From assembly GCA_016098155.1 (NCBI GenBank), contig JAAAJB010000817.1:1-11727 (forward strand): a stretch of DNA of 11,727 bases. Direction: 5' to 3'. The stretch comes from Actinomortierella ambigua. Taxonomy: Eukaryota; Mortierellomycota; Mortierellomycetes; Mortierellales; Mortierellaceae. Below are positions 1 through 6,903 of this stretch, in pieces. The first letter of the stretch is position 1. The number at the start of each line of letters is the position of its first letter. Both the position numbers and the translations under genes were made by a program. The notes under the pieces were generated by a model, which saw nothing but the letters and a program-made list of their open reading frames with translations, was not told where the DNA came from and did no database searches.

Positions 1-190
1 TCCCAATCTCATCCCGCCCCCTTTGTTCTATGGTTCTATGGCAAGCGCATTCGATACTCGATCCTCGACTCGACTCCTGCTAGATACATCGAGGCCAATT
101 ATAAACTCTACGACGCCTTTATCGTCCTGCACGGCACTGACACCATGGCTTACACAACAAGCGCGCTTAGTTTCATGCTCGAAGATCTAG
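1..190 (+). pseudogene. L-asparaginase (type I, cytosolic), partial exon, probably a decayed or truncated copy
   Basis: Frame 1 is open from the window edge to 190 and ends in the asparaginase signature HGTDTMAY followed by a SALSFMLEDLG segment. This is the second catalytic Thr-Asp block of type I asparaginases, which hydrolyse asparagine to aspartate and ammonia in the cytosol. Upstream reads LDSTPARYIEANYKLYDAF. In family members the corresponding stretch carries a longer DSS-x-M-T-P-x-x-W segment before the HGTDTM block, so about nine residues seem to be missing here. Family members continue after LG(K) with a strand containing V-I-L-T-G-S-Q. I find no such sequence in any plus-strand frame between 191 and 1000, and the next gene lies on the other strand. 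The 5' part lies outside the window. Identity as asparaginase is secure. Pseudogene status is inferred from the short segment and the missing C-terminal half. Confidence 0.75.
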
Positions 191-387
191 GTAAGTGTGC
201 GTACCTCATACTTTTTTCTCATTTTGCGCATTTGTGTCATCCTTTTGTTGTTTGTTTCGGTCGAAAAGACTGAAGGAGAGGCAGAGAGCACAGAGAGACA
301 GACAAACAGACAGAGAGGGAGAGAGAGAGGACTGAAGCTCGCAGACCTGCCCCACGCCATGGTGCCCCCCCCCCTTTTCTCCTGTAG
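191..387 (+). other. Probable spliceosomal intron after the asparaginase exon
   Basis: A perfect donor GTAAGT lies directly after the asparaginase coding frame (codon phase 1). The acceptor at 387 is CTCCTGTAG, preceded by a C10 run and TTTTCT, which together make a strong pyrimidine tract. The intron would be 197 nt and contains a purine-rich simple repeat. Splicing here joins the frame to 388-674. Confidence 0.6.
274..330 (+). repeat. Purine-rich microsatellite (GA/CAGA type), followed by a C10 run
   Basis: From 274 to 330 the plus strand consists almost only of GA, CAGA and GACA units. A run of ten C follows at 365-374. Both lie inside the predicted intron 191-387, so they do not disturb a coding frame. 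Confidence 0.85.
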
Positions 388-674
388 GGATCAACAACAA
401 GGCCCCGGACCAACCCTATCAGATTTCTCGAGCGCCTACTTTCATCGACCAGGAAGCCTCCACCTCAGCTATCGGACCGCTCAATACCCAAGGCTCCACT
501 CTTCATCAACCTCGCTCTCACTTCCTGGAACAACTGGGGTCAGGATACCTCGGATTTGCTTCCAACCTCATGGGGGTCTACGAACGATCCACCAGGCAAC
601 AGATAGTCCGGAAAACTTTGACTATCTCTCCTCCACAACCAGAGCTTTGTCCAACTTCCTTTCCACAAAGATAA
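388..674 (+). other. Unidentified open frame that splices in phase to the asparaginase exon
   Basis: Joining G190 to 388 keeps the frame open for 94 more residues, to TAA at 672-674. The tail starts GINNKAPDQPYQISRAP, contains HFLEQLGSGYLGFASNLMG, and ends with PTSFPQR. It has no resemblance to the expected asparaginase continuation and I do not recognise it. A second frame is also open just downstream (about 630-750) and reads LPFHKDKADGRLAQWTAFW, which suggests frameshifted coding DNA from something else, perhaps an old insertion. The real alternatives are a 3' end made of foreign sequence, a pseudogene junction, or an assembly join. Confidence 0.35.
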
Positions 675-1000
675 GGCTGACGGCCGACTCGCCCAGTGGA
701 CAGCCTTCTGGAAAGCCGATGTTCTTATGCAAGGGCGCAACCTGTAGTGGCGGTTCATTCACCATTCCCCTCCCCATGCTTCTTTCCGTTTCCACATGTG
801 GAAAACAGCCCCCTCACCGACCTGCCTCGTCTACGACGCCCCTCTCAGAGGACTTTACCTTGAACACATAGTCCTTACTGCTTACACCATTGCCAACATC
901 ATTAAATCTTACCCTACCCAACTACTTTTATTTTGCACAACAAGAATATATACTCAGGACTTGCCTCCGCTTATATTATAATTCGAAAGTGATGATTGGA
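675..1000. other. Intergenic tail, no supported gene
   Basis: Only short or overlapping open frames are present, none with a recognisable motif. The AT-rich stretch at 940-985 probably serves as the 3' end of the minus-strand kinase-like gene, since its reverse complement contains AATTATAATATAAG 10-30 nt after that gene's stop. Confidence 0.5.
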
Positions 1001-2164
1001 TCAAAGCTTCAAATGGTCGACCATGACGCGGAAGGCAGTTTCCTGGCGAACCCAAGCCCAGTCCTCAGTCCAGGCGTGTTTGATGAACTTGGCACCGATC
1101 AGCGCAATCTCTTTTGACTTTGCATCGTGTTCATCGTCTTGTTTGAACCAGCCCGTGTAAGGTGTCCACGACATCAGATGTGCTCCACAGTGAATGACAG
1201 CGGTCTTGAGGTCCGTGGTCGTCAACCGGTCACCATAGACCCTGCAATAGGCCTCGAGGAAGGAGGTCATTAGCTCTTCGCATGGGTGGCGGTACTTGTT
1301 GAGGGAATAGGCTTCGGCCATGAACTGGCCGAGATCCATCGCTGCAGGCGCGTATCGGCTCAACTCCCAGTCTACAATATATATGTGCTTGATTGTGATC
1401 TCATCTCCTTCTCCTGGTACGCTGTCGACGAGGAAGTTGCCTGGCCAGAAATCGCCGTGGGCAAGTGTTTCAGGCTCGTTCATCAGTCGGTCGCCGCCCC
1501 ACTTGCACGCCTGGTCGATCACATCCCGGTCAAACTGTGGCTGATCCTCCATGTACTTGCTCGCAGCCTTTGGACACTGATCATAGAGAATCAGACGCGA
1601 CAAGCCCAGAGCCTCCGTGTTGGCCATCTTGGTCGGGTAGAGCTCCGATCGATGGCGAAGGCCGTAGAGGTGCAGATGCGCAATGAACTCGCCGAGCGAG
1701 CTGCCAATCTCCTTGGCCAGCCTCGGGCTCGGTGGCTGGGTGTGAGACGAGATGAACTCCTTGAGGTGCGTTGATTTCACGCCGGCGTCCTCCTGGACCA
1801 CAACATTGTTCTCATGGTCCCAATAGAACACGCGTGGCGCCTTGACGATGGCTGTCTCGATTCTCTCGTCGTCGTCGTCCTTGTTGTTGTCGCTGGCATC
1901 GGCCACAATACCGAGGACGGTCTGCTCAAATACCATTCGGTCGGTAAAGAGTGCCATCTGCCTGTGGGAGGCCGAGTGGCCAGCCGCGTGCTTAATGACG
2001 ACCGTGGATCGACCGCCCAACATATCCGCGCGAGGCTCGGCGATGGTGCCGCGATAGACATAGTTGGCATTTCCACCAGACAGTTTCTTGACTGCGACAA
2101 TGCCCCGCGTCTTGTCGTGAGACTGCAGATACAGCAGGATGCCGGCTTCTGTTTCAAAGTCCAT
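1001..2164 (-). CDS. Small-molecule kinase of the aminoglycoside/choline-kinase (APH) superfamily
   Basis: An intronless 387-residue protein starts at ATG 2164 (MDFETEAGILLYLQSHD) and ends with TGA at 1001-1003. The family phosphorylates hydroxyl groups on small molecules with ATP. The landmarks appear in order: a nucleotide-loop segment LSGGNANYVYRG (28-39), the VVIK lysine (K58), an acidic insert DNNKDDDDE (92-100), the catalytic loop HGDFWPGN (H236, D238, N243), and the Mg-binding VDWE (D265) followed by a MDLGQF motif. Length is normal for the superfamily. The frame extends upstream to a GTG at 2224, but that is not a fungal start and it abuts the TATA-like box at 2225-2231, so ATG 2164 is preferred. 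The substrate is not visible from sequence. Choline, methylthioribose and antibiotic kinases share these motifs, but the glycine loop and WPGN pattern fit the broad fungal APH-like group best. All key residues are present, so it is probably functional. Confidence 0.87.
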   Translation of the reverse strand: MDFETEAGILLYLQSHDKTRGIVAVKKLSGGNANYVYRGTIAEPRADMLGGRSTVVIKHAAGHSASHRQMALFTDRMVFEQTVLGIVADASDNNKDDDDERIETAIVKAPRVFYWDHENNVVVQEDAGVKSTHLKEFISSHTQPPSPRLAKEIGSSLGEFIAHLHLYGLRHRSELYPTKMANTEALGLSRLILYDQCPKAASKYMEDQPQFDRDVIDQACKWGGDRLMNEPETLAHGDFWPGNFLVDSVPGEGDEITIKHIYIVDWELSRYAPAAMDLGQFMAEAYSLNKYRHPCEELMTSFLEAYCRVYGDRLTTTDLKTAVIHCGAHLMSWTPYTGWFKQDDEHDAKSKEIALIGAKFIKHAWTEDWAWVRQETAFRVMVDHLKL

Positions 2165-2224
2165 CAGTGTGAATGAATGAATGAGAGTGAGGGGTGGAGG
2201 GCAAGGAGAATGACTTTGTGCCAC

Positions 2225-2231
2225 TTTTAAA
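2225..2231 (-). promoter_or_regulatory. TATA-like box for the APH-family kinase
   Basis: The minus strand reads TTTAAAA about 60 bp upstream of ATG 2164. Between them lies a C/T-rich leader with ATTCATTCATTC. The position fits transcription starting near 2200, which excludes the GTG at 2224 as a start. Confidence 0.45.
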
Positions 2232-3044
2232 CTCGCGCGTTGCGGGTTGCCGTGACTGGTTTATTACTGCGGGCTGTGGAGCAGAGGAGCACCCTGGAAT
2301 TTGATCTGCAGCCAGATACGTTCATCGCGGCGCTCGACTGGAGAAGAGGGAGAGGGAGGAGGGAGGGTGGGAAGGCGCCCTAGAGAGGCGCGCTTTGTCG
2401 TCCTCGCTTGAGTTGTTTGTAGTTTGATCATGCTGAGAATGTCGCGCTAGAGGGAATCGAGGGCAAAGGATGGCGTGAAAGCTGATGAAATTGGATAGAT
2501 GCGATGTGAAAAATGTTTGAGGGGCGGATATGGTCGGGGAATTGAGAGGTGGCAAACCCTGTGGGGACCGCTTTCGAATCTGCCCTCGAGAAAGCGCCTC
2601 ATGTATAAAGCATTGTACGCATACATGTACACACACCCCATATTGGTTCGCACTCTCCGTTCCCTTTCCCCCTCATCCTACTCTCAAGATGGCCAGTGCA
2701 CGCTTGACGCTACCTCGTTGGAAGGGCTACTTGGCAAGTTATGGTAAAAGCAATGGGTAGATGTGGTTGGGTATACAGATTGAGGAGATTCAATAATGGT
2801 GTCTCCAACGCAACCCTCCCCCCTCAACACATCCTCCTTCTTGTTGCCTCTTCTGGTGCTGGTCTTGATGATGCGCCGATAGGAAGTCAGCGGTCGATAC
2901 TGCCACTCACCCATTTGATAAAATATACATCTTTCATCATTGTAGTTGTAAATCCGCGTATTGAGCTGGGGGGTTGGCAAGGCCATCCCTTGCTGGGGTG
3001 TTCGAGTAAGAGCATGGTTAGGGTTCTCGCTGCTGCAGGAGAGA
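2232..3044. other. Intergenic/promoter region with one well-formed but tiny ORF
   Basis: No convincing gene fills this stretch. The most gene-like element is on the plus strand: TATAAA at 2604-2609, a CT-rich leader at 2650-2685, and ATG in good context (CAAGATGG) at 2689. The frame from it is only 23 codons (MASARLTLPRWKGYLASYG...) and stops at 2758-2760. It could be a first exon (possible donor GTAAAA at 2744), an upstream ORF or a short transcript. On the minus strand, a frame read from about 3010 runs into a good donor (GTGAGT near 2909), but no acceptor gives a long continuation. A minus-strand AATAAA sits at 2260-2265. Confidence 0.4.
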
Positions 3045-3207
3045 GGGTGTGACGGGAGGGAGGTCAGGTCCATTCCCACGCATTCACACACTCGTCTCTC
3101 GACATCATCGTCTCTTTCTCACAATCCATTCCTCCATTCCTCATTCTCCACTCCTGAGGCTCACAACACTGCTCTTCTGCTGTACTCAACTCTCTTCAAT
3201 ACCACAC
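3045..3207 (+). promoter_or_regulatory. Pyrimidine-rich leader of the TKL-Sel1 kinase gene
   Basis: The 160 bp before ATG 3208 are dominated by C and T (for example CATCATCGTCTCTTTCTC) and end in the context CACACCATGG. This is the usual look of a fungal core promoter and 5'UTR, and it supports translation starting at 3208. AT-rich TATA-like sequence (GATAAAATATAC) lies further up near 2918. Confidence 0.5.
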
Positions 3208-4960
3208 CATGGTAAGACCAACACGCTAGTTTCACCCACCCACCCCCTCGCTGTGTGTACTCAGGGCACCTGGGCTAAAGATGCTCTCTCTTACCCCTCT
3301 CTCGCACCAGTCATCTTTGGTTATTCACTCACTCATTGGTGCTGGTGCATATGGCCATGTCTACCACGCCTCTTGGAAAGAGCGCAGGGTCGCCGTCAAG
3401 AAATTTTACGTCGTCCAGGATGACGTCCATCAGATAGCGGCCATCCAACGCGAGGTAGAGATCCTGAAAACTCTAGCCTATCGCCACATCATCCAGTTCT
3501 ATGGCACCACCTACCACGAAGGGATGCTTCTTCTCATCATGGACTATGCCGAGGGAGGCAGTCTCCAGCGTGCCATCACCGCCCGACGACTCACAGACTG
3601 GCCGACAAAGATACGAATCGCCCATGAGATCGCTCGAGGACTGGCATATATCCATCACGAGGGGGTCATCCACAGAGACCTCAAGAGCGGGAATGTACTC
3701 TTGACACGCCTCATGGAGGTCAAGCTGTGTGATTTTGGCTTGGCCACTGTCAAGATCCGCGCTGCATCCATGTCCACCACGCTCAAAGGCGCATTCCGCT
3801 GGATGGCTCCAGAACTGTTTGCACTCAGACCTGAATACTCGACCAAGTCCGACATGTACGCACTCGGAATGGTGATGTGGGAGATGGCGGCCAACAGCAC
3901 CATGCCGTTCCAACGCCAGGCTGACAACCAAACAGTGATGATTTTCGTCAAGAGTGGCGAGCGAGAAGAGTTGCCTTGCGATACTCCTGTCGAGTACCGC
4001 AAGTGGGTCGAGCGTTGCTGGGCCCAGAATCCGCTCGAGCGACCAGAGGCGAGCCAGATGGCCATGGAGGATGACATCCCTCATATGACTATCGGAACCG
4101 AGACAGATGTGACCATGATGAGCGCCACGACCGAATATCCAAGGATGGCCATCCCGCCAATGTCAAGGGAAGGGACCCGGGCCACTGCAGGGATAGTCAG
4201 TCACACACCGAGCTACTACGATGTGATTCATTCGCGAGCCAACGGTGGCGATGTGGAGGCGCAGATGGCTTTAGCAGCCACCTATGAGAACGGCGTCGGC
4301 GTTCATCGGGACCACGCAGAGGCGATCAAGTGGTATCTTCGAGCAGCCGATCAAGGGTCCATTGAAGCACAATGCAAGGCCGGAGAGCTTTTCTATCATG
4401 GTTGTGGAACACCGATGAATCTCTTTGTAGCGGCGTACTGGACACGGCAGGCAGCTGCAAAAGGACACCCACTGGCCCAATATAACCTTGGATGGATGTA
4501 CTCCAACGGACATGGAGTCGAGCGAAATTATGTCGAGGCGGTATCTTGGTATCGCAAATCTGCCGAGCAGAAGATGGCGGCTGCACAGTACAGCCTTGGA
4601 GTAATGTACGCCAACGGACATGGCGTTAAACGGGATTATACCAAGGCAGCGTCTTGGTATAGCAAGTCGGCAGAGCAAGGGAATGATAATGCTCAATACA
4701 ATCTTGGATTGATATATGAAAATGGTCAGGGAGTAAAACGGGACTATGTCGCGGCAGTATCATGGTATCACAAGTCGGCAGAGCAAGGGAATGCGGCAGC
4801 CCAGTACAACCTTGGAATGGCGTACGAAAATGGCCATGGCACACGCAAGGACATTCAACAAGCCACCCTCTGGTATCGAAAAGCAGCGGAGCAAGGGCAT
4901 TTAGAAGCTAAAGGAAAAATTTCGGCAAGCATGCTACCCGTCGTGACTCCTCGATCTTGA
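3208..4960 (+). CDS. TKL-type Ser/Thr protein kinase fused to six Sel1 repeats
   Basis: The gene model is ATG 3208-3210, intron 3211-3310, then 3311-4960, giving 550 residues. Starting instead at in-frame ATG 3281 gives 559 residues, and residue numbers here use that longer form. The kinase domain (about 15-260) is complete: glycine loop IGAGAYGHV (19-27), VAVK lysine K40, helix-C Glu near E58, catalytic HRDLKSGN (D133, K135, N138), DFG (D151), GAFRWMAPE (170-178), SDMYALGMVMWE and the late Arg R254. RWMAPE and the domain order point to the TKL group. A linker (about 260-317) leads to six roughly 36-residue Sel1 repeats (about 320-540), helical hairpins that usually bind protein partners. There is no signal peptide or membrane segment, so a cytosolic signalling role is inferred. 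Third codon positions are GC-rich in the kinase and clearly AT-richer in the last repeats. Partners are unknown. Confidence 0.9.
3211..3310 (+). other. Intron starting directly after the ATG of the kinase gene
   Basis: The donor GTAAGA follows ATG 3208-3210 immediately. The preferred acceptor is CACCAG at 3310, preceded by branch-like GGCTAAAG (about 3270-3277) and a long pyrimidine tract. Splicing gives M-SSLVIHSLIGAGAYG in the kinase frame. A nearer acceptor, CTCAG at 3264, leads into the wrong frame. If the intron is retained, the first ATG meets TAG after six codons, and ATG 3281 within the intron is in frame with the kinase. Confidence 0.6.
4235..4900 (+). repeat. Six Sel1-like repeats, 108-nt period, within the kinase gene
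   Basis: The repeats share the pattern AxAQYNLGxxYxNGxGVxRDYxxAxxWYxKSAEQG. The first two are divergent (the second has only a partial match, KAGELFYHGCGTPMN). The last four are regular at 36 codons. Repeats 4 and 5 share an identical 22-nt block at 4664-4685 and 4772-4793, exactly 108 nt apart, which points to relatively recent duplication or gene conversion. Confidence 0.88.
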
Positions 4961-6112
4961 TCATATATAATTCAGCCTCTCTCCATAGGCCTCGAGCACT
5001 ATTGGAGCTTTCAACACAATGAATCTTAGCTGACCGTGATAGTGGAGACCTTATCCAGGATGTTCTTTGCATTCAATGTGCTTGGACTCGACAATACAAT
5101 GCCGCTACCAGCGCTTCCGCTAGTGCGACTACTGAATATGCACTCTAAATAAGCGGGAAATTGCGTCAGACGTTCGTGGCAGCAAGGCAGCCTCTTCAGT
5201 TTGAAACTCATTTTGAGGTCATACCAGTCTTGTCGTCGGAACAAAAAACTCCATTTCTTTTATTTCAAAAGGGATACATACGGTACAGAGACGCGCAGGT
5301 GCCTGGGAACTTTAACCTTTAGCTAGACCAGCTACCTGTCCCAGATTTGGTTTCCCCCTCGAGGAGTGTATTTCACTTTTTGATATTTTTTTTCTCTTGC
5401 TCTGCCGAGGAATCGCCCAGTTGAAAGACGGCACCCTCACAGAACCCTGCACCAACACTCATCGATGTTGGTACCCGTGGGAAGTCGATGGAAAGAGAGT
5501 TTACACAGACTATGCAAGCCAGCCAACTCAAAACCTGTGTCACAATGAAATGGGATACCTATGAAGAAAAAGGGAATCCAGCAATTGAAGACACGGTAGA
5601 CCATTTTCATTCTCCTCATCACCTACCATACCGAGCGGGAGGCGGGGAGGATGTTCCGCTGTTGCTCTCCTGTTCATACATCAATGACAGCGAAAAGGAA
5701 AGTATTGCACAGTTGCAACTCAAAACCCATCGCAATTTTTACCTTACATACCTCCATCCATCTTTTGCTTCATCGCCTTTTCCCTCACTACTTTCTTCAC
5801 CTTCCTTCCCTCCCACATTCATTCTTCTTATACCTATTCCTTCCGATCGTTGCACCCAAGGGCGTGAGAATGCTGGTTTGGTCCGTACGAAATGGCGATA
5901 AGAGGGAGGAAAGAGGTCGAGTTAAGTGACATAGTAAATGGGATGCGGAGTTGAAACCTACATAAGTGCCTCAAATGATTGCTACGAAAATCGGCCGTTG
6001 AAAATCGCTGGTACCACTTGGGTTCCCAGGCCCTTTTTTTTTCTCGTAGGTAGCATTAACACACAAAGTCACTCCTTTTTGCAAGATCGTTTCAATACTC
6101 TTAAACCTGTAG
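4961..6112. other. Long gene-poor stretch between the kinase and the secreted-protein gene
   Basis: It starts with the 3' end of the kinase gene (TCATATATAA just after the stop). Apart from the ATG-less frame at 5316-5564, it holds only weak ORFs. One is a 61-codon minus-strand frame (5026-5211, MSFKLKRLPCCHERL...) that I do not recognise. Another is a CT-rich tract (5740-5850) resembling a leader or intron end, but the ATG after it opens only 19 codons. T-rich runs lie at 5384-5395 and 6031-6042. No RNA gene or mobile element was recognised. Confidence 0.45.
5316..5564 (+). other. Possible orphan exon or gene remnant, unidentified
   Basis: This plus-strand frame is open for 82 codons but has no usable ATG. 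Its first part includes a T-rich stretch that looks like the pyrimidine tract of a 3' splice site (5380-5402). The following part reads protein-like, with three cysteines: QLKDGTLTEPCTNTHRCW, then YPWEVDGKRVYTDYASQP, ending NLCHNEMGYL before TGA. It could be the last exon of a lost or split gene, or chance. No family is recognised. Confidence 0.22.
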
Positions 6113-6119
6113 CTTTATT
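6113..6119 (-). terminator. Poly(A) signal of the cysteine-rich protein gene
   Basis: The minus strand reads AATAAAG, about 190 nt after the TAA stop at 6311-6313. The distance drops to about 90 nt if the 3'UTR intron is removed. Confidence 0.5.
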
Positions 6120-6159
6120 GCAAAGTTGAAGAGAAAAGCAACAGGAGTACAATCCACAT

Positions 6160-6265
6160 CTAGAATTGGAACGTATCCGCAAGAGTAAGAAAGGAACAGT
6201 TAGATCCAGCGAGGAGAAGCGAAGCCTTCATGTAATATTCCTTAGCACACAGCACGAACACATAC
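6160..6265 (-). other. Possible 3'UTR intron of the cysteine-rich protein gene
   Basis: On the minus strand a donor GTATGT begins at 6265, a branch-like CTAAC lies at 6199-6203 followed by TTCCTTTCTTACTCTTG, and an acceptor CCAATTCTAG ends at 6160. The 106-nt length fits neighbouring introns. It lies after the stop codon, so it would not change the protein. Confidence 0.35.
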
Positions 6266-6310
6266 CATTGGTACCGTAGAGTGTTTGAATAGCGTGATAC
6301 GAGTAAAAAT

Positions 6311-6562
6311 TTAGTTGGCGGCGCAGTAGTCACCCCAAAGAACATCCACGACGCAGCTCGTGCCGCAACGACCGTTCTCGCGGCCAACCGAGCCATATTT
6401 ACCGTTGCAGTTGTAGAGGTAGCCTGCCTTGCATCCCACCATCGCGGGGTTCTCACCACAGTATCTGCCTCTGTTGATTGCGTTACAAATGCAGGCGGCG
6501 TCAGCAGAGGACGAGAGAGCGACAAAGGCGACGATGGCAGCGACAACGGTGGTGAACTTCAT
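6311..6562 (-). CDS. Small secreted cysteine-rich protein (83 aa, eight cysteines)
   Basis: The single-exon ORF runs from ATG 6562 to TAA 6311-6313. The N-terminus MKFTTVVAAIVAFVALSSSA is a textbook signal peptide with cleavage likely around SADA/A (residue 22-23). The mature part of about 60 residues holds eight Cys (C24, C26, C35, C44, C52, C66, C70, C80), spaced C-x-C-x8-C-x8-C-x7-C-x13-C-x3-C-x9-C, enough for four disulfides. It is Gly/Asn-rich and ends GDYCAAN. The frame is open upstream to 6793, but that part covers the TATA box and CT-rich leader, so ATG 6562 is the start. The protein is presumably extracellular. Small secreted proteins of this kind in early-diverging fungi are often antimicrobial, cell-wall or host-interaction proteins, but no function can be assigned from the sequence. 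Confidence 0.82.
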   Translation of the reverse strand: MKFTTVVAAIVAFVALSSSADAACICNAINRGRYCGENPAMVGCKAGYLYNCNGKYGSVGRENGRCGTSCVVDVLWGDYCAAN

Positions 6563-6664
6563 GACTGAGATAGGTTGGGTCGGACTGGGGGGTCTTGCTT
6601 GTGGAGATAGAGTCGGTGACTTGTGATGAAGAGGAAAAGGAAAGAGGGGCGATTCTGTTTGCTC

Positions 6665-6671
6665 TTTTATA
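6665..6671 (-). promoter_or_regulatory. TATA box of the cysteine-rich protein gene
   Basis: A perfect TATAAAA on the minus strand lies about 103 bp upstream of ATG 6562. It is followed by a CT-rich leader (CCCCTCTTTCCTTTTCCTC). The strong box suggests a well-expressed or inducible gene. Confidence 0.65.
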
Positions 6672-6903
6672 CAGAGGAGACAAGGCTGAGAGCACGGACC
6701 GGTCATGGACGAGGCCTCGAGCGGTACAGGGCTGATAGTGTATCCTCCCTTGGTGGGAAAGACTGCTTTGATGGGAACCCAGCTCCGCTCCACTAGGTTC
6801 CCCTGATCCCCTGCTCACCATTTCTGGGTAGAATATGCAGTTTCCTTGCAACGCCAAGGATCATGTGATTGGTACTAGTAAGTACAGTACCAGTACTATC
6901 ATT
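6672..6903. other. Upstream region of the secreted-protein gene, no gene seen
   Basis: The stretch holds the distal promoter and short palindromic GTAC/TACTAG clusters (6872-6896), which may mark the outer end of the inverted repeat at 6904-7590. No coding region is supported. Confidence 0.4.

Noticed and set aside
2165..2224. N-terminal extension of the APH-family protein to 407 residues
   Set aside because: It would start at GTG, lies directly beside the TATA-like box, and encodes a Pro/Ser-rich low-complexity stretch read from the 5'UTR. ATG 2164 is the natural start.
3013..3023. GGTTAGGGTT resembling telomere repeats
   Set aside because: Only about one and a half units are present with no tandem array, so chance is sufficient.
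3473..4084. Long minus-strand ORF opposite the kinase domain
   Set aside because: It is a shadow of the GC-rich kinase codons, with no motif of its own.
6563..6793. Upstream extension of the cysteine-rich protein frame (77 residues)
   Set aside because: It covers the TATA box and leader and would hide the signal peptide inside the protein.
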